Positions 20,573 to 29,800 of a stretch of 34,918 nt of DNA are shown piece by piece. Under the pieces are notes generated by a model. That model was not told the origin of the DNA. It saw nothing but the letters and a program-made list of their open reading frames with translations, and ran no database searches. The stretch lies in the NCBI GenBank assembly GCA_036939975.1, contig JALLPB010000198.1, positions 1 to 34,918 on the forward strand, given 5' to 3'. The first letter of the stretch is position 1. Every line of letters begins with the position of its first letter. A program made the position numbers and the translations under genes. Source of the DNA: Cyclostephanos tholiformis (Eukaryota > Bacillariophyta > Thalassiosirophyceae > Thalassiosirales > Thalassiosiraceae).

Positions 20573-21410
20573 TTATATTTCATTCATCTGCTCCTCCGCC
20601 AACACCATCTTCTCCGAAAGCGCCATCACTATCCCGGCGTACGAGTTCAACATGTCGTCCGCCCGACGCGAGGCAGCAGCGACGCGGCCACACAGGTTCG
20701 CCACCCGGAAGCATAGTCCGTCCAGCCTGTCGATTACGTCCGGATCGGAGGGGAGATCGTACCGTCCCGACGAGACGATGGGGCAATTCACGACCCCAGA
20801 GGACGATAACGACGACGACGACGACGATCCGTCGGCGGTCGTCGTCGTCTTAGTGCCGATAGTTACCAGGTCGCGTATCCGCGCTGCAATTTTCTTGAAA
20901 CGCAAATTGCAGACGTATTTCGTTGGACGAATACCAAAAGGAGTTGGAAAAATAAAAATTGAGCGTCAGATGTGAACAACATTGAGAACATACCAGGTCT
21001 CGTCCCATTGACTCGGCATTCGCGAGGACCTCCATCCTACGATACGCCAATGGCGTCATCGCGTCGACGACGCCGCTGGATCCGTCGTCCCCGACTACCG
21101 TACACCCCGTCGCGACCGTCGCGGTCGGGCCCGCGATGGACGAGACGTCCAATTCGCGCAATAGTCGATCGATGGCGAGGTAATCCTCGTGCAGCGCCGT
21201 CCGCTTCGAATTACTCGACCCCGTGGCGGCAAACGACGATGACGCCGATCGAATGATCCCGTCGAGGCGCGACGAGACGTCGGCGTGGACGATGGCGTCG
21301 CCCGCCACCGCCGTCATCCCGAGCCCTCCAACCCCGAGTTTCAGTTCCAGTTCCGAGACTCGCGATTCCATTCGCTCTATCAAGGACTTCGGGTCACGGG
21401 CGCCGCTCAT
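20573..21410 (-). CDS. Dynactin p22/p24 (DCTN3)-like coiled-coil protein, two exons
   Basis: Exons 20994-21410 and 20573-20893 (intron 20894-20993, 100 bp, phase 0) give 245 residues. The protein starts with a short coiled coil (LIERMESRVSELELKLG). In the middle is ALHEDYLAIDRLLRELD, comparable to the 'YKKIEDLIKYLDP' part of DCTN3, and it ends with long helices (VIDRLDGLCFRVANL, MLNSYAGIVMALSEKMVLAE) resembling the DCTN3 C-terminal 'LLEEYNKTTMLLSKQF' helix. DCTN3 is a shoulder/sidearm subunit of dynactin, the dynein cofactor for transport on microtubules; it is usually ~186-190 residues, so low-complexity Ser/Asp insertions lengthen this one. Similarity is pattern-level and by memory; another small coiled-coil protein is possible. 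Confidence 0.6.
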
Positions 21411-21625
21411 TGTAGTAGGGGTTGGTTGGGACTTACTACTACTTAATACACTTAACAGATGATTATTCGTGGCAGGACTCGTAAAGTTGATATACCTATT
21501 ATAGTATATAGTAGGTATAATATTATATGGTATCCCCTTTCGGAGGCAACGGTGTGTACTCAGTTAACGCCATCGTTCATCCCCCCGCGCTGCCTCAAAG
21601 CGGGATAGAGAGATCACGGAAAATA
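21411..21625. promoter_or_regulatory. Shared divergent promoter with an AT palindrome
   Basis: The 215 bp between two divergent starts contain TATACCTA (21491-21498) and its inverted copy TAGGTATA (21512-21519) around an AT-rich centre, with more TATA-like sequence to 21530. A symmetrical TATA region could serve both genes. A second in-frame ATG for the plus gene sits at 21527, inside this AT-rich patch. Confidence 0.45.
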
Positions 21626-22078
21626 ATGGACCGCATCGAGCCGGACCAAACCCCCGCGGAGGCTTGGAAATCGTCTCTCGACGCCACGTGCAATCGACTT
21701 CTGTCTCACTACCACGGCCTCCTCCGATCCGCCGCCTCCTCCACCACTGATGGGGGAGGGCAGGTTGGTTCCGATCCGCGGGCGGGCGGGGGACCGATGC
21801 GCGATGCAGACGATCCCCCTCCGCCGCCACTGGCGGCGAACGTGAAAATGACTGCCCTGCAGGCGAAGCTATCGACCGAAAATCTATGCGTGGCGTCGTC
21901 GAACGTCCTGGACCTAATACGTACCCTGAGATTGAGCGTCCTCCTCACGGACGACGATCTGATACGGGCCGAGGAGGAGGAGGAGGCGTTGGGGATGTTC
22001 GAGGCGTGTCTGCGCGCCGAGGACGAATGCGCGTCATTGGAGTCGAGATTAATGGACCTGCGACGACGGAGAGTGTAG
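21626..22078 (+). CDS. Mediator subunit 22 (MED22/Srb6)-like protein
   Basis: 150 residues from the ATG at 21626, which has A at -3 and G at +4; an upstream in-frame ATG at 21527 would add 33 residues. The N-terminal helix WKSSLDATCNRLLSHYHGLL is followed by a Gly/Pro/Asp-rich loop. Two further helices follow: MTALQAKLSTENLCVASSNV then LDLIRTLRLSVLLTDDDLIR, and the acidic EEEEALGMFEACLRAEDECA. The middle block parallels the MED22 pattern of an 'A.NIV.A..SL..L...LK..L.LNDF' helix pair. MED22 is an ~140-200 residue head-module subunit of Mediator that pairs with MED11 and links activators to RNA polymerase II. Length and helix layout fit; sequence identity is low, so the call is provisional. 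Confidence 0.6.
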   Translation: MDRIEPDQTPAEAWKSSLDATCNRLLSHYHGLLRSAASSTTDGGGQVGSDPRAGGGPMRDADDPPPPPLAANVKMTALQAKLSTENLCVASSNVLDLIRTLRLSVLLTDDDLIRAEEEEEALGMFEACLRAEDECASLESRLMDLRRRRV

Positions 22079-22417
22079 TCGCCGCGATAGGAACTCGCTT
22101 TTCCGACCCCCCAAGATCTCACGTACTCCCTTGATTAGGCACGATGCGACAATTTTTCTCCCATAAAGGAATGGGATCGTGATCCCCTCTGTACCAAGCC
22201 CCCTAATAGCGTTTTCTTGACAGGCTTGACATCCCCGTCGATTCTGGGGAAGGATCATTATTAATATTACTTCATACGCAAATCGAGAAGCTGTGATTGA
22301 TGGATATAATTAGTTTACACACAAATCTAATAGACTTTCTTCTCGTCTCTATTCCAAAGCTACAGCAGCGCCAAAAGTGTTGCAAACTTTTTCAATTGGA
22401 TCCGTGTTATCAATTCA
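22079..22417. other. Convergent intergenic region
   Basis: 3' flanks of the MED22-like gene (+) and the PP2C gene (-). No gene seen. Confidence 0.5.
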
Positions 22418-25010
22418 TCAACAGTTCAAACGTGCAACAATGCAAGATATATTGTCCTTGGAACCATTTTCACTTGAGTCAAAAGATTTTGGATGAAGAA
22501 AGTTGAAGATGAGATATTCCGCTACAAATGTCAAAGTGCACAGCATGAATTAACTTATCTTACCGTGCTCGCTTGGAAACCTGCACGGAAATAATGCGCA
22601 ATGAGAAAGGTTTCAAACTTGCGGTGTAAAGGACAGCAAATCACTTACCTGTCGAGCAATCCACCGAAGCAGCATTTCATCAACTTGCAAGCTTTTGTTT
22701 ATTATTTTACATGTGTTGACAATGACAAACTTGGCTACTAAATCGCTGGACATGGTATCCCACACACCATCACTAGCTATTACCAAGAACATGTCATCGT
22801 CGACTAAGGAAATAAATGGTGAGGTATACTAAGATTGAATGTTTAAAAGTACATATGATATTTCATTTAATCTCACCTAAATCATACTCTACAATTTCCG
22901 GCTCTGCCGTAACATATGGCTTCAATTTGGCATCTCCAATGCTTCGAGAAACCGCTAGAACACCCTCAACTCTCCATCGACCCCAATAAATCACCCTGCC
23001 GCCCAATTCATTGATGCGCTTAGTCTCGTCATTACGGTCAGGTTTGTGGTCATCGCTCAGAGCGACAACCGAACCATCTCGTTTGACAATTATGGCACGA
23101 GAGTCCCCTGAATTGCAGCATGTGACCCTCTTCCCCACTATTGTGACCGCGCAAGCAGTGGTCCCGTCCAACAAGCCAGAGCTAACGAAATCCCTATCAA
23201 TCTTGGGGATGCAAAGGATGCGACTTAGAGCTGTGACGACGAATACATTCATTTACAAAAGCATCGTATCTTTGTCTAAACACATACTTACCCTGATAAA
23301 GGCAGATTTTACGGCAGCAGCGATATTTGCCGGATAATGTTCATTCTGTTTCCGAATGTACGATGATAGCCAGTCAGAGCAAAACTGACTGGCAGCCGAA
23401 CCTCCATGCCCGTCGAATACAGCCAACAACGAGATAGGCTTTGAGTTATCATCCTCCTTGCTTGTCGAACCTATATGCTCGATGACGAATCGATCTAGAA
23501 GACAAAAGAGATCCATCAGCGAAAGGATCACCAGCGAGACATAAGAGGCAAGAAGAATCACAAGGATATGCACTTGCCTTCCATGTAGTGCCTTTTTCCA
23601 CGATGGGACCAATAAGAGACGTCAACGGCACATCCATTGGGACGTAAGGGTCGCCGTTCCATCAAGTTGTGATTATTCTTCTGTCGAACAGAGCCATCCC
23701 CAATCGCAGTCCTGAGCGAGTATTGGATTGTAGGCGGGATAGAGCGTGGTACAACAACTCGGTCCAAAATAGGAGCAGAAACTTCCTTCTTTCGGTGTCG
23801 CAAGCGCCTTGAGGGGATCCCAGCAGCAGCCTCGCCAACTAAAGTAGATGGCGCTGCGGGCAACTGGGTCTCTTTTTGATCGGTAACCAGACACTTGCTG
23901 TCGGAAACGTCTCCTATTTGAGGAGCTTTTTGTGCTTCGAATGTTGTGGTGCCGCTCCCCTGGACCTCAACAAAAGGCGTTTGAGGTTCTGACTTGAGTG
24001 ACTCAAAAAAGCTATCGGCTGGGAATGATATTTGTGACTCAGTGTGATCAAACACAACTTCTTTTTCGAGATTCATCTCGATGTCACTGCACTGGGCTGT
24101 CGATGGAGGAAAGGGTTCGGATGTAGAATCGAGTGATCCGACTTGGATACAAACCAAAGAATAAGGCTCCAATTGACATGACATAGTCCTTCCTACTTGG
24201 CCAAGTGATGATTCAGAATACAACGATGTGCGTGCACCAAAAAATGACCGAATCGTTCGATAGATACCATTCACGTTGGATTTATCCTTTTGATCATGTT
24301 GATCGAATTCCAATTCGTAAGCACATGCCTCCTCTTTAAATCCAAGACCAGATCCATTAGACGAGACAGAATCATTGTCATCGTCACTTTCAGCTCCTTT
24401 CTCGCGCAAGTTCTCCTTCTTCAATTGATTCTGTCCTCTGTAAATCCTATCGAACTTAGGCCATGGCCTCGTTTCATCTTCCACTGGAGTCTCTGTTCCG
24501 TCGCCTCTCCGTTGGAGGATGGCATTCGTTATCAACCTTGCTTTCACAACAGCCCTATTCTGGTATCTCAAAAATGACGATGATGTTGAACGGGTGGAGC
24601 CTGATGATGCCTGGGATGAGCTATCGAATCCGTCCTAGATTAAAAATAATATATATTTGTGAGCATTGAGCACTCCCCATCGTCTAGCAGGTGCGATTTC
24701 TAAATGCTTACATCAAAGTCGTCATTTTTCTTGATACTCCGACTAAAGAACTGACGAGCAAGAAACATTTTCTTTGTATTAGATCGTTCATTATCTTGAA
24801 GATCTGACAAAGAGGACGAGTCGTCGCGTTCGATGTCGCTGTCCGACTTGATACCATCTCGCTTCTGGCAAAGGAAACTAACCCAGTGAGAGAGATGCAT
24901 CGATCACTGACGAATCAGCGACATGTAAGGCCTATTCTTACCAGAAGGCTCTTCTTAGCACCAGACTTTGTTGGGTTGATTACACTCTTGATAAGAGAGA
25001 GTTTTGCCAT
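22418..25010 (-). CDS. PP2C-family (PPM) Ser/Thr protein phosphatase, eight exons
   Basis: Exons, 5' to 3': 24942-25010, 24712-24864, 23578-24634, 23292-23494, 22877-23201, 22649-22803, 22564-22580 and 22418-22472. They total 2034 nt, 677 residues, with every phase matching. Residues 1-~390 are Ser/Asp/Glu-rich with no known domain. The catalytic domain starts near 400 (SHRGKRHYMED). Metal ligands are all present: D427 (MED), D454-G455 in FDGHGG, D614 in SDGVWD and D666 in SKDN. Other PP2C blocks are GLLDGTTACAVTI, CCNSGDSRAI, LSDDHKPD and LAVSRSIGDAKLKPYV. It is a Mg/Mn-dependent phosphatase with intact active site, substrate unknown; no signal peptide or membrane segment is obvious. The N-terminal extension may be regulatory. 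The start (25010) has a good context, TTATGG. Two joins are unusual: a GC-AG intron and a 17-nt exon. Confidence 0.92.
22564..22580 (-). other. 17-nt micro-exon of the PP2C gene
   Basis: Bounded by CCGTGCAG upstream and GTAAGATAAG downstream. It encodes VSKRA plus two bases of an Arg codon. With the last exon (22418-22472) it gives VSKRARENGSKDNISCIV, the expected PP2C C-terminal helix and metal motif. Without it the frame fails. Confidence 0.8.
23495..23577 (-). other. GC-AG intron in the PP2C gene
   Basis: Donor GAAG/GCAAGTGC with otherwise perfect complementarity to U1 snRNA, acceptor TTGTCTTCTAG/ATCG, 83 bp. Removal creates YMEDRFVIEH, placing the metal-binding Asp exactly across the splice. 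Confidence 0.85.
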
Positions 25011-25435
25011 AATGCGATACTGGGCCTTGCAGAAAGTAGTAAGAGTTAGGGCTAATTGCCACGAAGATGTTGGCTCTCCAAAATTGTACGCCAGCTATCC
25101 ACGAGAACACACACTTTCATAACACTGGAAATCTTTTTTTGCTATACATGGTAGAGAAGCTATTGCATAGAACGCTCCGGCATCGTGGTTCTTGTCGGAA
25201 GTTCGGGGTGTTGGAGATAAAACTAAGTATGAATGTGATGTGTCAGTTGCTGTTTGTCGTTCCTTTTTTTTTTGGTGTTGCTCGCTCCTTCCTGTGTCCC
25301 GGCCCGTTACACAGGTTAGGTATCGTAATGCTGCATATGGTACCTAGCTAAAATAATCCGTTTCTACCAAGATTTGAACGCAGACCAGGATCATCAGGTG
25401 CCAGCACTCATCAATTCAGAAATACACCTCTTGAG
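25011..25435. promoter_or_regulatory. Divergent intergenic region between PP2C and the two-repeat protein
   Basis: 425 bp with both promoters. It contains a T-tract (about 25265-25275). A patch near 25365-25380 resembles a reversed tRNA T-loop but no cloverleaf forms. No gene seen. Confidence 0.5.
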
Positions 25436-26719
25436 ATGAACACAAGTTGGGGTCGTCCACGACCCAAGTTTTCAGATTTGTCGCCGCCGAGTGATGATGG
25501 AGATGATGGGGGCGTCGAACCGATTGATTCACTGACAGCGCTCATGTCAACGACTCGCGTCGCACCTTTGGTGGATTATCCACTAAGTGGCTGTGACGGG
25601 ACTCCTTGCGCGGAGCTTCAGCAAACGTATGTGGATGGTGGTTTCACTGGCAGTTTGAAGAATTTCTACACATCATATGACAACGGGATGAAGTCACCCG
25701 AAAAGAGATTCACTTGTATCTTTACATGCCCAATATCATGGGAAAACTTTGCCTCTGGGAATATGAAAAGGGATGCATTCAATCAAGGAAAATCGTATGC
25801 TCGCTTTATTGACGGGGTATGCTGGCATAACACAAAGAAGCTCGCCATGAATGCAGCGGCAGCCAGAGCCCTTGATTGTTTTTCTCTCCGTCGATGTCAT
25901 GGAACAGATAAATCTCCGTGGCGGAGATGTGAAGAATGTCCATACTTGTCTCCGGAGGACGCTCCGCAACTTCCCGCCTTGCCTCCTAATGTCGCACTGC
26001 CGAGGCCGTCAAGGGAGGTCGAAGGTCACGACGTGGCGTCTCCAAAGCTTGCTTTGGTTGAATGTTACGCTTCTTTTTTCGAAACGCTGAAGTTGGTTGG
26101 GTTCAGAATGAACGACCCAGCAGACGAATTCGTTCCTGGAAAGAATAGCTACAGAACTTGGGGTATGAATACAAGACCTGAATATTGGACTGCATTATTT
26201 ACTTGTCACTTGTCTGGAGAAAGATTTCAATGTGGGAAACTGATTGGTGGCGAGGGTACCTACAAAGAAGATTACATGTATTTTGACCAAGATCACCGCA
26301 TACTGGTTCCTCGGGGAATAGTTGAAGGAGCTAGTATAAATGTCGACGATTTCATCAGGGTCGACTTAATTTGGTATAAAACAAAAAAGGAGGCGATCGA
26401 TGCTGCAGCTGGACGAGCAGTTGATTGTTTCAGGCTCCGATCCTCGTATAATGATTCTCATCGAAGATACTGCAGCGAAATTCCATATACAATCAAGAAT
26501 TCTCCAGCGGTGTGGAAATCTGTGTCAGAGCATGCCCTTCGAGCTTTTGGTGGTGAGGAGTGGCCGTTGGTTCCATACGATGAGCGCTTCACAACGCAGT
26601 TCGACGTGCTTGACATTCACAGTCTTCTCGAAAGCGAACATGATTGGCGTAAAAGATACAGGAAGACAAGAGAGATGCTGGAGTGTGAATGCGGCGCGCA
26701 GATTCCTGAGGCGAAATAA
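25436..26719 (+). CDS. Protein with two internal repeats resembling dsRNA-binding folds
   Basis: 427 residues, single exon, family not recognised. Two copies of an ~90-residue module lie at about 91-170 and 250-350. Copy 1 has RFTCIFTCPISWENFASG, then WHNTKKLAMNAAAARALDCF, then RRCEECPY. Copy 2 has WTALFTCHLSGERFQCGK, then WYKTKKEAIDAAAGRAVDCF, then RRYCSEIPY. The layout, strands with an F.C.....G pattern followed by KK.A...AA.RA.DCF, is that of a dsRNA-binding domain, whose last helix typically reads KK.A...AA..AL. The usual first helix and the N-terminal glutamate are not obvious, so RNA binding is only a suggestion. A basic/acidic C-terminal tail (DWRKRYRKTREMLECECG) ends the protein. It converges with the CABIN1-like gene, 135 bp apart. 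Confidence 0.7.
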   Translation: MNTSWGRPRPKFSDLSPPSDDGDDGGVEPIDSLTALMSTTRVAPLVDYPLSGCDGTPCAELQQTYVDGGFTGSLKNFYTSYDNGMKSPEKRFTCIFTCPISWENFASGNMKRDAFNQGKSYARFIDGVCWHNTKKLAMNAAAARALDCFSLRRCHGTDKSPWRRCEECPYLSPEDAPQLPALPPNVALPRPSREVEGHDVASPKLALVECYASFFETLKLVGFRMNDPADEFVPGKNSYRTWGMNTRPEYWTALFTCHLSGERFQCGKLIGGEGTYKEDYMYFDQDHRILVPRGIVEGASINVDDFIRVDLIWYKTKKEAIDAAAGRAVDCFRLRSSYNDSHRRYCSEIPYTIKNSPAVWKSVSEHALRAFGGEEWPLVPYDERFTTQFDVLDIHSLLESEHDWRKRYRKTREMLECECGAQIPEAK

Positions 26720-26854
26720 TTGTCGTCTGTTCCACAAAGGAGGTTTCCCCGCTGAGCTTTTTATTGGTGAGAGCACTCCCGTTACTGGAAAAAACGTTTG
26801 TTATGCCATTTCTAAAAGAAAAGAATACAACGAATTTTTTGGTATCACAATGCT

Positions 26855-29800
26855 TTAATCGCAGCTATTTAATCTATCTTTTTTTCCCTTGTTGAGTCTC
26901 TTTTTCGGGGAAATCGCTTTTATTTCATGCATCATTGCTTTTGCTGCTAATGTGGCCCTTTCCAAGATACAGGACAACGTTTCACTCTGCATATCGCTGA
27001 AATCAATAGATGATATTCTATACCCAGCTTGGATGGAAAGATAACACTTGGCAAGAGCCTCAGCTTCTGCCAACGGTTTGGTAGTTCTAATGAACTCGAC
27101 AATTTCTTTGCATGATGAGTTAAGTCTTCGAAACAAGTAGTACGCAAGCTTGAAATGGGCAGTCAGTTTCATTTTCCCGTTAAGGTCAATGCCATTATTT
27201 TTCATGCGGGCCAAATCTCGCAAAATTATCTCCGCAAGTGCATGTGACGTTTTGCGCTTCACCTTGACAAGGAACCCATTGCCTGAAAGCAGTGATTGCT
27301 TAACATGCTTACCAGGATCCCCACCTCGCAGTGCTGCGCTTGCCTCGTAGAATCCAGCTAAATCCTGGTTGCTCGTCGTTGTCCAATTCAGCACTGTTTC
27401 GATTCTATCTTTTCGTTCACTAACTCGCATACAATCCAAATACGCATCAATATATTTGAATCGAAGTGCGTCGTACTTTCTGATCGAGTCGTTTAGAACC
27501 TCAAAAGGAGATGGGGCCGCCGAAGTTGTCACCCAAACTGCACAAAGTTGAACTCTGTTGAGGCAAAATTAGACGGCGCAGTGAGTGCGTGTCTGTGCAC
27601 GTATTACATGCAGGTGAAGAATACTGAGCCCCAAATTGACCTACCTTCTTTTGTCAAATAATTTTGAAATGGCAAAATCCGCACTTTCGTTGGCGCTGGA
27701 ACTGCTGAGACCTCTAATTCTGTAGCTTTTGATAGCAGGGACGGCCTGCCTGCTTCCAACACTTAAATTGCAGCTTGGATTATTAAAAAGAGGAGCATAG
27801 TTGTAAGCCTGCGCCAATCTGTAAGCGGCTCTATGGAACAGTGGAACTTCCGTTCGGCAGTGGTTAAATGCTGATGATTCGCAAAATACTTAGTAAAAAA
27901 GAGCCTTGAAAATATCAGAGAAACGCAGCCGTGTGATTCTTACCTTCGACACAGTCAGCCAAAACGTCCCACGTCTTTCCACGAATTCCAGTGGCAGAGG
28001 AGGATTCGTTTGATTTGTCAAACCACATCACGGACGCAATCCGAAAAGACTCTAACTCAGCTTGTATATGCTCACTTGGGGCGCGTCGGACAGCAGAAAG
28101 CAATACTTTAAATCTCGAAGCATGTAGCCTATATAGACATTCTAATGCACCATGAGAGCTCCCTCCTGTGTGTGTTTTATCAGCTCCTCCACTAGATTGC
28201 TCAGCTTTTTGTGCATCAGCGAGTGCCTTCGAATAATTGACGATGGATTCATTCATCATTGTTTCATACAATCGAGTTCGTGCGTCACCCTCGCTCCCTG
28301 AGCCATATATTTCATCTGCTAAAGTTGAAGCAATCTTTTCGAAACCCTTCCCAATCATAAAATATATTTCATATGCTATTACATGGCATTTCTGGGTATA
28401 GTCACAACTGCTTGATAGTTCGACTGCTTCCTGGAAGAAAAAGTTCGAACGCTCTGCGATGGATCTCTTCTCGTGCAGTGTCATAGGATGCATTGGGTAT
28501 CCATAAACAGTTGAAAACTGCAATTCGCTGTACAATGCAGTTCCCAGGTCTTCACACACCTCTGAAGGGTGCATGCCCATTTGGCTATTCTTCGCAAGAT
28601 ATTTCGCAATCAACAGAGCCTTCAATCTCATTGTTCGAAGAGCCATAACAAACATTCCAGCCCAAGCGTTGGCCCAAGAAGCGTAATTTCCGTCCTCAAA
28701 CTTAGCTTCGATCTCTTTCCAGCATAAGTAGTCAGAGTCGTTATCCATATCGTAACCATCAGTTGAAGAGATTTCTGCAATACTTGATCGAACTTCTTGC
28801 ACACAGATCTGGAGTGAAGAAAAATTAGACCATGGATATTGCATGTAGAGGAGTAGATTATTTCCGAGAAATGGCTTCCAATGGCTGCTCCGTGATTTTT
28901 GGTATTCTTCTAATTGAGATCTCTGAAGTTGTTCCAAACTCAAAGTTGCAGGAAACTGTCGTTTCACCTTTGAGTTCAGACAGAAATCAGACGAAGGCTC
29001 GCGAACCAGCACTACGCGGTCCGCTATATCCTCTGCTTTAAAGCCGAGACACTCACTCAACACAATCCAACGGTCGATATTTTTGGGGTTGTAGCACAAA
29101 TCAGCGAGAACTGCGCGGAACTTTTGATAGAGGCCAAGCTCGTGACTCTGAGTCAGCTCGCGTTCTCCTGATAAACCTTGGTCATCCATATCAGACGGAG
29201 TCTTCTGACCGGAATGAAGATTTGCCATGGTACCTTTGGCGAGTTCGTGACATACTCCGCGTCTAAGCAATGCAATATTGTTCTGGAGCTCGTCAGTTGT
29301 GGAGCTCGTGTCTTCAGCCTCGAAAATCCATTCAGGGAACCCTGAAGGTAAGTCAGTTGATGTCATTGCCAATGTACGATTTACCATCACACTATTCTTG
29401 TCTGCATCGAATAAAAATGCTTTTAATGCCTTGCTGACTTCATTTTCTTCCTCCGGGGGAAGCACCAATTCAATTGCATCAAGTGCTTTACTGGGGATAG
29501 TTTTCCGGTTGTTGTGGTACACACGTTTGATACAGCGGAACAAATGAATTGCTGCTGAGATTGATTCTGGGGCAAAGCTCTTCGATGAGTCAGAGTCTGC
29601 ACTAGAGAAGGAAAATCCGTATAAATAAGTATATGCTCTGCCAAGAAGACTGAGATAGCAAGGGATATTTGTCAGGTCAAGGGCCAAAAAATAGAAAAGC
29701 ATTGTTCTCCGACTGTGCCAGCTCACCTATCAATGCTGCTACCACATTCTCTTGCCCCGAATGGATACGCCTCTCTCCAAACATTTTCAGAAAACAACAC

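Noticed and set aside
25360..25430. Possible minus-strand tRNA (GTTCAAATC T-loop-like sequence)
   Set aside because: The T-stem does not pair properly and no acceptor, D or anticodon arms form.
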